A DNA stretch of 64,000 bases from Ricinus communis (lineage: Eukaryota; Streptophyta; Magnoliopsida; Malpighiales; Euphorbiaceae): positions 14,200,001-14,264,000 of the forward strand of contig NC_063260.1 of the NCBI RefSeq assembly GCF_019578655.1, in the 5' to 3' direction. Each line of letters opens with the position of its first letter. The stretch's first letter is position 1. Positions 1 to 12,812 of this stretch are shown piece by piece. Both the position numbers and the translations under genes were made by a program. The notes under the pieces were generated by a model. That model was not told where the DNA came from, ran no database searches, and saw nothing but the letters and a program-made list of their open reading frames with translations.

Positions 1-170
1 CCAGAAAGAAGCACAACCCAATACGGATCTTACAATAACTTTAATTTATGAAGTTACACAGCATTGCACATGAACACATAGGAAAAGAAAATGAAATCAG
101 ATTTTATATAATTGTCATACACATATAACAAATAAGATTTAATTACATATAATCATATAGAGAGACATTA

Positions 171-353
171 ACGTACCTAATCCCACGTTAAGTGATCTCT
201 AAAATGCAGTTATCCGAGATCAAAAAGACAAATATGATAAGATCTCTGAGAGAAGTTGCAGAGAACTAAACCCTAAAATATCAAGCGAGAAAGACAGGGA
301 GGAAGAAAGGGAGGAAGAGAAGGAGAAAGAGGCGAAAAGAAATGGTATTTATA
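171..353 (-). promoter_or_regulatory. promoter and 5' UTR of a minus-strand gene off the left edge
   Basis: Read on the minus strand, a TATA box (TATAAATA) lies at 353-346. It is followed by a CT-rich stretch (about 335-285) typical of a plant 5' leader, then a telo-box (AGGGTTT, around 276-270) often found in promoters or leaders of translation-related genes. Further on, AG|GTACGT at about 176-171 could be the donor of a 5' UTR intron. I see no coding sequence, so the start codon is probably outside the window. The TATA and CT-rich leader are seen directly; the gene is inferred. Confidence 0.5.
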
Positions 354-360
354 GAGTTTG

Positions 361-3300
361 ATGGCCCATAGAAAGACGTGCTTAACAAGGTAACCTCTCT
401 TCTCTCTACTACCCTCTACCTGGTTGTTGTAATCAGGAGCACATCATTCCAATTTCTTCCTAATTTTTTATTTAATTTAATTTATTTTAATATCATTTTA
501 TATTTTAATCAGAAATATTAAATGTTTCTATAGATCATTGTAATTGTAATGGTCTAGTTAGTCTTCACCATTTATTTTAACTTAAATTATTCTTTTTTAA
601 AAAAATTTAAATTCAATTTTATCATTAGATTTCTTTTTCATATCATAACGAGAGAATATATATAAAAGTATCAGATTTAATTTTTTTCCGTCAATTACTA
701 TTAACATACATATTTTATCTATTAATTAATTGCATCATTAAGGAAACTTTAATTAGAGAAATCAAATTTTATTTTTGTCTTGAAGATAATAATTGATTCT
801 AAATTAAAATATTAAGGTTAATAATGTATTCAGAGCACTATTTCAATTATTACTTTCTCTATTTTAAGATAAATGTCATTTTAAAAAGATTTTAGTTTTA
901 AGAAATCAAGAAAATATTAATTACTTTTACTAATACCCTTATTTCATAATAAAATAGGAGATAAAAAAATCATAAAATCAAAATTGATTTTGATATATAA
1001 TAATAAATATTTAACAATAAGTTAATCTTATTCATAACAAGTATTATTGAGGCTCTTAATAGATTTCTCAATTGCAATACGAACTTATTTTGGATGAAAA
1101 GGTAGAAAATAATGACCTTATAATAGGTAAAACTTGTTATAGTTTGTGAAAGGCGATCCATTATTTGATTGCTATAAATTAACTAACAATACAAACAAGA
1201 AAATTGTAATGTGTTCCTAGTTAGAGAATTAAAGCAGAAAAAAAATGAAAATGAATAGGTGAAGAGAGGTTATTGGTGCAGGTGAAAATGCAGAAAGAAG
1301 GTAACACGTGTAGAAGGAGGCTAAAGATGAAATTGGATGGCGCCATCTGTTATGCGCTAATGAGTAAGTGATGTGGCCACATGTCACTTCGGGCCCATCT
1401 TCTAGTGGAAGCACTGCCAGATCTTGCGCTTCAGTCGCTTTCTTGCACCGTTGGCATCTTTTATTTTATTTATTTATTTATTTATATTTTAACTGGTTGG
1501 ATTTTTATTTTTTTAGTTGTAGAGCAAAGACAATTAAGTTTAATAATTTATACTTGTCTAGATATTTAAAAATTTATTTTATCAAAAATTAATTTTGTTA
1601 TATATGAGCATTAATAATTCAGATTCAATATTTTAATAGAGTTTTTCATTCTACTTATATTTTTAACCAAGTTTAGTATTAAACTTAAATTGAGGGTATA
1701 ATTGTCGTCAGATTAAGTATATGGATTCTAATATTTTCATATCTTTTTTATATTGAAATTAAAATAGAAAAACAAAATTGGAGTTCCGCTCCTGCAGCAA
1801 TTTGAAAGATTTTAAGAGACAAAACAATTGTTTGGTCAGCGAGCTAACAGAATCTCAACATTAATGCTTTTAACATAATTTTATTTTCATTTTGGAAATT
1901 TTAAGAATCAGTCGGTAAGATTTAGTAGTTTCTATTTTCAAGGTATGCATCCAATTTGAACCGACAGTTAGAAAGAAATTTACATTCTTTAATTAATATA
2001 ATATATTATTATAGTCATATATATAACATTAAGTATTTTTTTTTTTTTTTTATTACTAAGAGCTGCAACACTTAAAATATACAACAATTTATTACAACAC
2101 GCATCGACATAAGCAAGTTTTTTTCTTTTGTGCCCATCACTTTTCCGTACTATTTCAATGGGCTCAATTTTGTCATGTAAAGAATACCTGGCTGCTGCCT
2201 TAGTTGTTAAGTTGGCTGCTGTATCTACACAAATCCGGTTTGGAATTATTCCTAATTGTTAAATGAGGTTTTATAATATATATATATACTAATTTCCGAA
2301 TTTTTATATAAATATTTTTTATTAAATTTTTATTTTTCTAATTTTTTTATTTGAAAAAGCTTCTGCCCAATGTTTTTTTTTTTTTAATCAAGCGAAAGGT
2401 AATCTCAAACACATCTAAAAAGAGTAGCGAGGAAGAGGATCCACGTGAAATTGTGATGAAATTCATGTGAATATTTACATGAATTGAGTGCAAGTGTATG
2501 TATAGTTATTTCCCTATGCCCATGAAAACCTTGTGTGACATCATTAATCTAGAAGCATGTGATAACTAATTTAGAGGTAAATGCGTCCGCTGTGCTCTTT
2601 TTCCTTTTTGTTAAGGCTGGCACTCACTTTTGGAGGTTGAATTGTATGATAATTAGTCTCGGTTTAAATCATGAACTAATGTATAAAATGTCTCTAAGCC
2701 GAGATTCAAATATTATTTTAATATAAATTTTTGAATAATAATTAAAAAACTAGCCGTTTATAGTGTGTACGATTATTATTATTATTTTAATTATAAAATT
2801 ATATTAATAAATTTTTTATTTTTTAATACTAATTTATAATATTTTAAAAATAATAGTAAATTAATTATTTTTAAATATATTTTTATTTTTTAAAATTTTA
2901 AAATTTTATTAGTGCAATAATATAAAAATTATTTTAAAAATATTAATTAATTAATTTTAATATTATATAGCTTAATACTATAATTAATATTACTATTTAT
3001 AGGATTAGAAATTTATTATTAAATATAATATAAAATATTATTATTTCGAATTAAAATTATCAAATCTAATTAAAAATTAATTAATTAATTAATTAATATC
3101 AAAATATAATTAGTATGCTATTTTTTTAAAATATATTTAGTATCCTTATCTGATTAAAAAACTATTTATTTGTTAATATAATATTAAAATATAATAATAT
3201 ATATTATTTCGATATTTAATTAGGAATGTAACTTATTAGTTAATAAAAATTAATAAAATAAACTATAAACTTTCACATACATTTAAATTCTATGTGTCAC

Positions 3301-3371
3301 ATATGTCAAATTAAAAAATTTATGTGTTATAAAATTAAACACATATTTCAAGAATAAATTAGATTTTAGAA

Positions 3372-3413
<42 letters not shown>

Positions 3414-5129
3414 TATTTTCTATAGTTTAAAATTAATTTAGACTGTATAAAGAAATTTATAATGTTCTTGAGATGTCTCTCAAATCTATAAATAATATAT
3501 CAGTGCAAAATCTTTTTTCTTCTTTATATTCTCTTTTCATAATCTCTTGAGATTCCAATAATCACAACTATCAAAACTAAAGCGTCACACGTAAGCATTC
3601 GTAAATTTCATAGATTAAAAAATATTTAATATAGTCTAATTATAAAAATAGTTAAAATAAATTAAATTGCTCTTATATATATTATAAGATTTATTATTAT
3701 GTATTTCAATATAAAAATATTATATTACATTTGGTATTATAAAAAATAAAAAATAATCAAAATTTATTATTTGAAAGCAAACAATTAGCATGAAATGGAA
3801 AAATAATATTTTTATTAATTTATTATTTAAAAAATATTTTTTCGTTAATTTTCAAAGACCATTTTGACCAGTGAGATTCATTGGTTTTGGCCGAAAGATT
3901 CAAGTGCTGCAAAACAGTTAGATAAAAAAACATTATTGGGTAATAATGTATAACAATATAAAATACTTGTTTTAAGGTGTAAATTAATTTATTTCTGGTT
4001 CAAGTTGAAGGTTTATAAGGTGGATGTTAAAGTGGGTCACTAATGTTTCCCAACTTTGGAGTAAAATATGTGGATTAATTACTTAAAAAAGAAGATGTCA
4101 TTATAAACGTGGAGAAGTAGACTCACAAATTAAGAGATCTTTGGAAAGTCTCGGTGGATTTACTTAGCAGCCGCGAGGAAGGCATCCTTTTTCTATTCAA
4201 AAAACAGTATATTTATGTATGTATATAAAAAAAAATAAAAAATAAAAGTAGAAAAGCAAATATTTTAAATAAAACGAAATACTTTAATTTATTTCTACAG
4301 TAGTATTCACTTGACTATTAAAAGAGTGCATGTCAAATCGAAATAAGGGATTTCAAAAGTTACACCAATTAATCAAGACTTTTAATGTAGGTTAAGTGAA
4401 GACATTTGTGTAGTATTTAATTATAAAATTATAAAGTATATGAACGTGCGAGGCGTGTGTAATTTTGTTATGACTTTAAGTAATTTAAAATCTTCTATGC
4501 ACAGCAATAAATAAATGATTGCGATGATAATTTTCCATAATACTGTCATTACCTCCAAACCAATTGGCGATTCAAAAGCTATGACTTTATAATGCTCCCG
4601 TTTAACTCCCAGCATCTTTTGTAGCTTCAACTTCCCACTTTTTTTTTATGTCAACCATATATAATTAAGCACTTTCAATGATTTTATATCTAACTTTTTT
4701 TTTTTCTATAGTGGAAAGCTATTAAAAAGAATAAAAAAAAGGTCGCTATTTTTATTTGAAACTTTTTATATGGACGATAATATTAATTTTTTTATTTAAG
4801 ATTGTATAAATAAGATAATAATATTTTTTAATTTTATTAATATTTTGAATTCAAATTTTAAATATAAAATTATGTTGAAATTTTTGAAGTATTATTTTAT
4901 CACCTGTAAAGTCTTACTATACGCGTTTAAAGTTAATTAAATTACCTCTCAATACTAAATAAAAAATATTAATTAATAAATAATAGAGGGCTTATTTAAA
5001 AGGGAAAAAAAGAAAAGAGGAGTAATGCAGTCATGTGATTCTGAAACGTGATCATACAGGTGGAAAAAGAAATAGTAGGTGAAGGTAGGCATTAACTTTC
5101 TAAAACCTAACCAATATCGACCAAACATT
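361..5129. other. AT-rich intergenic DNA, no gene seen
   Basis: The open frames here are short and fit chance. The composition is strongly AT-rich with poly-A/T runs. A less AT-rich patch at about 1250-1460 contains an ACACGTGT G-box-like core near 1307 and might be regulatory, but I cannot tie it to a gene. I recognise no transposon protein remnants in this stretch. Confidence 0.6.
3375..3409. repeat. (TA)n microsatellite
   Basis: An uninterrupted TA dinucleotide run of about 35 bases in AT-rich intergenic DNA. Confidence 0.9.
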
Positions 5130-5745
5130 CAGGTTATATAACAAACAAACCTTACCCTACCTTCATGAAAACCTGTTATTTTTCTTTTGAAAGTTTGGCA
5201 ATTGCCTTCAATTCTTCTTCTTCTTCTTTTCTTTAAAAGAAAAAGGAAAAAGTTATAGCTTAAAATTGACGAGCCTTTTCAAAATCCAACTTGTTCAACC
5301 AGAAAGTATGCCTTTTATTTTAGTTTCTTTCTTTTTTAACAAAATAATATATAAAATGCAGTTTTGATTTATCTTGGAGCACACGGACGCACGCAAATAC
5401 AGTGGGAAGGGGAAAGTGACTCAGGTTTTAATCCCACCTTCTCTTCCCATAGTATTGTAATTTGTAAAAAGGGCTGGACTCAGGTCTGGGCTGTCAAAGA
5501 AAAAGCAGAAAGAGGTGCCTTGGCAGATAGAATTAGAAGCAGTAATTTCAGAAATGTCCAATCTATGCAGAGACTCTTCTCTCTACTCTTTTAGGCAAGC
5601 TAGAAGAACAATCAACATTGTAGCACATTGCTCCATCCAAATTGTATTTGCAATCCCCCTCCAAAATTGAGGGAGCTGTTTATTTTTGTGATTTTTGTAA
5701 CCGCCTCATTTCTAATCAATGAAATTCTAGGTTTCTTTTATCAAA
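5130..5745 (+). other. unexplained transcript-like segment with a strong short hairpin
   Basis: This patch is richer in G and C than its surroundings. A pyrimidine-rich stretch (about 5200-5235) precedes it, and it ends in T-rich sequence with AATCAATGAAAT near 5717, which resembles a plant 3' end. The longest open frame (5364-5594) resembles no family I know. Within it, 5396-5418 pairs with 5435-5456 around a 16-base loop, giving a stem of about 22 base pairs with few mismatches. It could be a noncoding RNA gene, a decayed gene or chance. I cannot match the stem arms to a known miRNA. Confidence 0.3.
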
Positions 5746-5784
5746 AGCAAAAATACTGAGTTGAATACTAATAATTTAAGGTAG

Positions 5785-5975
5785 ATTTTACCTAGACTTG
5801 ATGTGTACACCACAAATAATAAAAAAGTAACATATATACATGAGTGTTTTACACTTTAGTATTAGATAATTGACACATAATTCATTATTTAAAGCCAATG
5901 AATATGTGTCAATTATCTATCGGTTTGGTGTATAAGTGGTAACATATATTAAGCTTTGACAATAATTTTTCATAA
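5785..5975. repeat. foldback MITE-like element, copy 1
   Basis: The core is a palindrome: TTAGTATTAGATAATTGACA on the left pairs with TGTCAATTATCTATC on the right, meeting around ATTCATTATTTAAAGCCAAT. It is noncoding, AT-rich and about 190 bases long, as expected of a small non-autonomous DNA transposon. A second, diverged copy follows within 30 bases. Exact ends and target duplication are not clear. Confidence 0.55.
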
Positions 5976-6002
5976 TTTAAACACTAAAATAGTAAAATAA
6001 AT

Positions 6003-6190
6003 TTTTTATCTAGTCTTGGTGCATGTCTCCATCTATACACTAAACCGATAATAATTGATATACATTCATTAGTTTAAAATGATAAAATATGTGTCAATCA
6101 TCCAATATCAAAATGTTTTTACGTGTCACTCTTTTATTAGTTGCTATGTATATATAAGGTTTAGATAAGAATTTTTTAATAATAAAAATT
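6003..6190. repeat. foldback MITE-like element, copy 2
   Basis: This is a diverged copy of the element at 5785-5975. The outer part shares TCTAG.CTTG.TG with copy 1, and the core again carries an inverted pair (AATTGATATACATTCATTAG and ATATGTGTCAATCATCCAAT). Ends of the type TTTTTATCTA and TAGATAAGAATTTTTT look like imperfect terminal inverted repeats. No coding capacity. Confidence 0.5.
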
Positions 6191-6986
6191 AAAAAATAAG
6201 AAATTAACTTGTACTTTTTTTGTAATTTTTAACCCTCTTTTATCTGTTTAAACTTTCTTACATCTTAGTTTAACTTTTTTAGCTTATGCGCTAGCATCAC
6301 CCCCATCTGGAGCATTAAATCTTTCGAAATATTTATTGATAAAATAAATTTTTAGATAAATTCAGAATATTATAAAACTAATTACATAATAACAAATGGT
6401 ATTATCTTAATTATTATATATGTATTGATTAGTTTTTAATTATAAATAGTTAATGTTAATAAATAAATAAGTTAATATAAATATAATACTTAATCGATAA
6501 ATGTTACATGTCATATAATTATATATATTTATAGATGATGTGGTAAGCTGAATTCAACTGAGATTTTTATCATGTGATTCCATCCAAAGGAGAAATTTCG
6601 ATCCTCCTTTATTTATACCAAACGAAGAAAATAATTTTTTTTTCTATTATCCCACTTTTCCTGCTAATCAAACATACCATGAGAGATAGTTTGCACCCTA
6701 TCATGAATCGCAATGGGACCGGTCAGGGGCGGGTTTGGCCTCCTTTGTTTCTGACCCGTCAAGGATTGATATATATACGAAATTAAAAATTATTTTTAAA
6801 ATTGAATCAAATCAAAAATTCGGATAATATTTATTGTATTTATTTTAGATATATTCATTTTGACTATATTTATTTAGAATTTTAGTTATTATTAAATATA
6901 ATTAAAGAAATAAAGTTATATTTAAACAATATTTATATATTTTTTAAGATGTTATATTTATTTACTTATACTTTATAAATAAAAAC

Positions 6987-6989
<3 letters not shown>

Positions 6990-7071
<82 letters not shown>
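6990..7071. repeat. (TA)n microsatellite, about 82 bases
   Basis: A pure TA dinucleotide run, one of the longest simple repeats in the window. It should be highly polymorphic and can form cruciforms. It is prone to assembly and length error. Confidence 0.95.
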
Positions 7072-7075
<4 letters not shown>

Positions 7076-7466
7076 AGTTTGAATATAGCGAATTACATGT
7101 GTACTCACAAGTACAAGCAAATTGCCATCTCCACTATTTATGCACGGATATTGTCACTATATCTTTCAGAAGAAAAAACATGAAACCCTTATGAAAACTG
7201 ACCAATAATAATTCTACTCATACTTGTAAAACTATTGCCAGACATTGCTATAGTGATTAAACAATTTAACACATATAATAGCATGATTTAATATCAATTA
7301 AATAATATCTTTTTAATTTAAAAGTGTATGATAAAATAAAATAAAAAATTCTAATATATAATTAAAATGTTAATTTATTTTTATAAAATTATATATTACA
7401 CACTTTAAATTAATTAAATTAATTTTAGACATTAAATTAAAAATAGTAGTAACTTTTTACTCAATC

Positions 7467-7509
<43 letters not shown>
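7467..7509. repeat. (TAA)n microsatellite
   Basis: About fourteen uninterrupted trinucleotide units. The run of isoleucines in the overlapping minus-strand frame is an artefact of this repeat. Confidence 0.9.
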
Positions 7510-9755
7510 CAAGGAAAAGAGATGGAAGTGAGCGAGCAAGTACAGTGAAGAGCCACCTCGGATACACGAGGTAAAAACTTGTCTCGAATGTAAAAGACAA
7601 GCAATCCGGGACCCATGAAATACTTTCAATTTAATCTGGTCCAATCATGACGGTTGACTAACAACTGGAGTTTTCCCAATTGGGCACTCTCGGACTTGGT
7701 GCATTACCTACCTGGGTTCCACTACTTGCACAGCTTACGATGAACTTGTCTGAAGGTGACGTGACACTGATGTAATAAGCAAACCCCAGGAGGACTGCCC
7801 AATTACTTGGACTTTTCTTCTGTTTCTTAAGGTTTCCATTTTACCTTGTACATGCTTAAAGAATGGGAAATATTTTAAAAAGAAAAAACAGAAAGGAAAG
7901 GGCTTTTGCTTTTAGTGAAAGGTCGTTCCTACAATTTGAAAACTTAATTTGATATTTATTTCAGTTTTTTTAATAACTTTTAGTTATTTCAGTTGGGTTC
8001 TGTTCTTGTGGTAAAATAATTAAAAAAGACAAATTGACTAAATAAAAATATAAATTTGTTTCTTGTTTCAGCTCAATTGTAGAACCAGATTCATTCATCA
8101 AATAGAATAAAAATTTCTAAAAACTAAAGCAAGTATCCTTTTATTATTTTTAGATTTCTAAATTTTAAAAAATACAAGAATTATTGAAGCTCAATATCAG
8201 TTTCATATATATATAAACCTTTTAACTAATATATATCATTTATTTACACTATTTATATTAAATAAAATATTATTTTATTAATTATTTATCTTATATATAA
8301 CTTAAAATAAATTTTAATATAATTATTTTATATGAAATAAGTATTTTATTTTTTATTTATTTTATAATCAAATATATTTAAAGAACTAAAATATAACTTC
8401 ATTGAGTTAATTATAAAGTCTTTTTATGCTAAATTAAATTAATGATCAGTGAATATTTAATTCTAACACTAAAATAATAATTCATTAGAAATTTGAGCAT
8501 CGCGTCAAAATATTTTTGGCCTAATATTTTGCTATTTCAATTCCATTTTTTCTTTTATGAGATTTGAAACAGGTGGCGCTAGATATTTGAGGATCCTTCT
8601 TTTTATGCTCTTGTTTTAAAATTTTATTATTTATTTTAATGGTTTTCTTCTGAAAATAATTTCAATATTTTTATACAGTAGAATCTTCTCAATGTCTATC
8701 TTAAAGAGCAAGTCTAAGTTTGAGAAGAATTCAAGACACCTTCTGATTTTCTGGAAGCGTACTTCTCTTTATTACATTTTATTCTACTTTAATATTTACA
8801 TAAACTAATTGTCTATTTATGAATCGCATAACTATTATTATTAATTTAATTATAAAATTAAATTTATCAAATATAATTTAATTAAATTTTTAAGTTTAAT
8901 ATTAATTTATAATATGTTAATAAATAATAGCAATCTAATTATTTTTTAATTTTTTAATTTTATAGTAATATAAAGATGTTTTAAAGATATTTATTTATTA
9001 ATTTTAATATTATATAAATTAATATTATCAATATAATTGATATTATTATTTCTTAGAATTAAAAATTATTATATAATTAAAACTTAATTTATTAGTGAAT
9101 ATTAGAATTATTATCTAATTAAAAAATTATTAGTTAATATAATATTAAGTAAAATTAATATGTTGTTTTTTAGAATATCATTATATAATTAAAAACTAAT
9201 CATTATCTAATTAGAAAATTAATTTATTATTTATATGTTATTTCTTAGGATTAGAATGAGTATTTAATTAGGAATGTAATTTATTAATCAATAAATTAAT
9301 AAAAAATTATAAAATTACATATAAATTTAAATTTTATATATTAAAATTAAATACACATATTAAAATAATAATTATATATATTAAAAATTAAACACATATG
9401 TTAAAAACATTTTAAATTTTAAAAATTAATACATAAATTGTTAAAGAAAAAGGAATTTACACCCAAGTGGATAATTTATTTGATCAGAAATTATCACTAG
9501 TTCAATTATCTTAAGAATATTTTTAAGAGTTTAACTCTTAAAAATAATACTTCTAATATTATATAGAGAAAAATATAATCTCAATTTATTTAAAAAATAA
9601 ATAAATTTAAAGTTTAGATGTTAACCTTAATTATATTCAACATTAACTACGCTCAGTTATTTAAAACATATAAAATAAAAGTAGTTTAATAATTTATGAC
9701 TCCAGCAACAGGACAATTATGAAAACAAAAAACTGGGAAGGATGTGCACACGAAA

Positions 9756-10464
9756 ACTCAAAACTCATCATTTTATGCTTAAATAAAGGGAAGGGAAAAC
9801 CATTCCAACTACCACGATCTTTCGCCATTTTTTCAAATATATTCTCACCTTATAATTTTATCTTTTTGGTCCATCATCTTTGCGTTCTATATCAAATCTA
9901 CCCAAGTTATTTCAGGCGTGTGCTTATGATGACATGACACGCATATGTGTTTTTTTATTGCCAACATACATCAATTTGTTCAAACGGAAAAAAAGGTGGT
10001 CAGATCATTTAGGACAATAATACGAAAGATTAGTAGGAATGCAACTTTGGTGATTCAAAATAGGCAGCATATTCTGCCAAAGCCTTTTCAAAAGTTTAAG
10101 AAGTTGCCATAATATTGCATGGTGCATATGTGTACTATAAACAACATTGAAGCATTTGTTTTTTTTATTTAGATTCATTAGATAGATATATATAATGCAA
10201 ACAATATTGACTTGAATAATTTTTTTAGTATTTTTATTTGACATTAATATTATTTTTGTCTAAATTTATTTAATGTCATCATACGTACATGTCTGAAACA
10301 ACTTGGATAGATTTGGTATAAAATACAAAGATGATAGACCAAAAAAATAAAATTATAAGGTAAGTATATATTTAAAAAAATGGTGAAAGATCATAGTAGT
10401 TGGGATGGTTCTTCCTTTTTTTTTTTTTTTTTCTTTTTTAAGCATAAAACAGTGAGTTTTGAGC
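9756..10464. repeat. long inverted repeat, candidate non-autonomous TIR transposon
   Basis: Arms of roughly 180-190 bases (9756-9936 and 10272-10464) are inverted copies of each other at visibly high similarity. For example AACTACCACGATCTTTCGCC on the left matches the reverse complement of GGTGAAAGATCATAGTAGTT on the right. The central 335 bases have no recognised gene. Long arms with a short unrelated centre suit a Mutator-like or foldback element. I could not fix a target duplication. The open frames in both arms are repeat artefacts, not genes. Confidence 0.65.
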
Positions 10465-10504
10465 TTCTTTAAATTATAAGCCACATAGTCAAATAAATAA
10501 ATCA

Positions 10505-10640
10505 AGTGTGCATGTCATATGCCATGAGTGGCACACACCAAAATAATTGTGGGTAGATATGATACAATATGCAAAGATAATGAACTAAATTGATAAATTT
10601 TAAAGGTGATGATAGATTCGAAAAAATAATAAAAAAATCG
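10505..10640. repeat. third, diverged copy of the inverted-repeat arm
   Basis: It runs in the same direction as the arm at 10272-10464. The two share GTAGATATGATACAATATGC-like against TAGATTTGGTATAAAATACA-like sequence, then AAAGAT.AT, then ATAAATTTTAAAGGTGATGA against ATAAAATTATAAGGTAAGTA. It is more diverged than the two arms are from each other, so it may be an older relative or the remnant of a neighbouring insertion. Confidence 0.5.
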
Positions 10641-11469
10641 AAATATCTGGAATCATTTTGTCTTAAAATTATAACTATATTACTTGTAATTGAAGAACCA
10701 TATAACACTTACAATATACACAATGTTATTAAAAGAATTAACTAGTACAAAAAAAAAAGACTATTCTACATAAAGTAATCAAAAGAATAATTTTTTGATA
10801 AATAATAAAAAAAAGAGAAGAAAAATGACTAAAATATTAGAAAAGAACGAGCAGAAGACTAATGGCAAGGTAGAAGAAATTTCAGGCTTGCAATTAGAAG
10901 ACAAAGAAAGTGGTTTAGTCTAATAAACTATAATTCACTAAATAATATGAGGTTTCATAGGGTAGACGGTGCTCAACAATATGGTAAACAAAGAATTTAA
11001 ACTAAATTAAATTGAAATTTGCACATCTTTAACATCTAAATCAAAATCAATTCTATCCACGTCCATATATTATCTTTCGGTGCATGTAACAAATCTCCAA
11101 GTCTTTTCATGTTATTTTTTTACCTTTTAGCCATCATATCAAAGAGTTTATTTTATTCGGGTTTTATACCAAGAACACAATGCACCATTGCTTATTGCAT
11201 AGATATCATCGAGGACACCGGACAACACGTCAGTCGTATGATTATTTTATGTCTTACCTCAAATAATTAATTGTTGTAATGAAACGTATTTAGATTTAAC
11301 AATTAAATCCTAGAAACAATTTCCCTTAATTTGCTAGTAAGAAATTGTTATAAACGATAATGCTTTCCATTCCTGAATATTTTGACTAACTTTTGCAATC
11401 AAGCTAGAGAAACTTGCTTTTGGGATTGGGCTATTTGAGCGGGTGGATCCAAATAACAATCGTCAGTCA
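10641..11469. other. intergenic DNA, nothing recognised
   Basis: AT-rich sequence without coding signal. The left part may still belong to the repeat family at 9.7-10.6 kb. The right part could include the decayed downstream end of the LINE, but no motif supports this. Confidence 0.4.
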
Positions 11470-11935
11470 TAATATGACTAACTCTTGAGTATACCAATAA
11501 GGTGCAATTGACATTGGAGTGGGTATTGGAACAAAAAAGATGGTTAACTCGGTTGGATTATTTTTCTGACCAATAGTAATAGCATATCTATGAAGGATAT
11601 TCCGCAGTCATTGAATATCATAGATAATTGCATTAACAAAATATAGTGAATCATCAGCAAAAAGAAGGTATTTGTATATAGACTTTGTCTAGTTATGTGA
11701 ATACTTTTGAGTGGCTTTAAGACCTAAGCCTGAAGACATAAATAAGCCAAGCCATAATTTGTTCCAGACTTCTTGGACTTTAGGTGATGCATCATTTTAT
11801 AATTGATGAAAATATTTTTCAAAGTTGATATGCCTTTTGTGAAGCAACTTTGTAGAGGGGACTTATATCTTGAATCTTGAACCAAATTATAATATGGTCC
11901 GGCCAAGTACAATACATACATCACAACTCTGATTT
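11470..11935 (-). pseudogene. L1-type LINE reverse transcriptase fragment (downstream part)
   Basis: Minus-strand translation carries the L1 reverse transcriptase catalytic signature LLFADDSLYFVNA (codons near 11665-11630), followed by a stop and then RNILHRYAITIGQK, which fits the region after the catalytic box in plant LINEs. Upstream, HHLKSKKSGTNYGLAYL near 11790-11730 matches the stretch before the fingers-palm aspartate, with a deletion between the two. Stops and deletions make it non-functional. The preceding part of the same enzyme lies at 13610-13975, so both are likely halves of one element. Confidence 0.7.
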
Positions 11936-12079
11936 CATTAAATCGATATTAAATGGTCATTAAACATGCATTGTCATTTAAATATTAAATCTCTATTATT
12001 GATTAATTTTATTTTATTAAAAAGATATTTATATTAAAATATAAATATTTATAGAATAGCTTTAGTTTAACATTTTTTT

Positions 12080-12812
12080 ATTTACTATCGACATTAGACC
12101 TCCAAAATTTCATTTCTTACAATTAGGTCCCTTAACTTTTTTAATTACTTACAATTTCATCCTGAAAAATTTCCAATTAACCCATAAGCTTTTCTCTATC
12201 TTTTCAATTAAGCCCCTGACTTATTAATTTAGGCCAAATTAGAATTACTGAAAATACATAATTACATATATACCCCTGGCCGATATTATTTAATTACAAA
12301 AATACCAAACACACAAATTTTCATTAAAACCACATATTAATGAAATTATACCTTTAATCCTTATTCCAAAATAAATTTTCAATTTAGTCCTAACACACAA
12401 TTAAATTAAATAACCAATTTGCTAAATATTCTCCAACTTAAAATTAAATACCACTAGCTAATCAAAATACCAATTTCCTCAAGAAATTTCTTTTATAAAA
12501 ATATCCTTTACAAATTCTTCCATAATTCTCCAATATATAATTTTATTTATATATATATACATTTGGAGAAAATTTGGAATGACCAACAATATAATTTATT
12601 TCTCAAATAATTTATTTAATTAACTCCTTAAAAATCAAACTAATTGGGTATAAAAATAACTCTTTTATTTATCTAATATTAAATTTCAAAATTATGTTTA
12701 AATTATTTCAATTAAACCAAATCGAAATAAAGTTTAAAAATAATTTGAATAAAAACTAATTTATTAATAATTATTAATATTATATTATTAAATAAAAATT
12801 CCGGATATTACA
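12080..12812. repeat. truncated LTR fragment, same family as the 31.6-34.5 kb solo LTR
   Basis: This stretch matches 33830-34479 over most of its length: AATTAGAATTA.TGAAAATAC, ATATACCCCTG, CATATTAATGAAATTATAC and TTAGTCCTAACACACAATTA occur in both in the same order. It ends at GGATATTACA (12812), equivalent to the GGTATGACA end of the intact copy. The other end, which should start TGTCACGACC, is absent. It sits between two pieces of a LINE, so it may be part of what interrupted that element. Confidence 0.75.

Larger units (their letters stand above)
6191..9755. other. AT-rich intergenic DNA, no gene seen
   Basis: No frame here resembles a protein. Apart from two microsatellites the only unusual patch is about 7510-7850, which is less AT-rich and carries no recognisable coding sequence. 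A short GC-rich piece near 6715-6765 (GGGGCGGGTTTGG and GACCCGTC) resembles sequence common in dispersed plant repeats, but no element can be delimited. Confidence 0.6.

Noticed and set aside
9719..10708. Similar short proteins read from 9719-9937 (plus) and 10502-10708 (minus)
   Set aside because: Their similarity (HLCVLYQIYP and YLCILYHIYP) comes from the inverted-repeat arms; both are noncoding repeat sequence.
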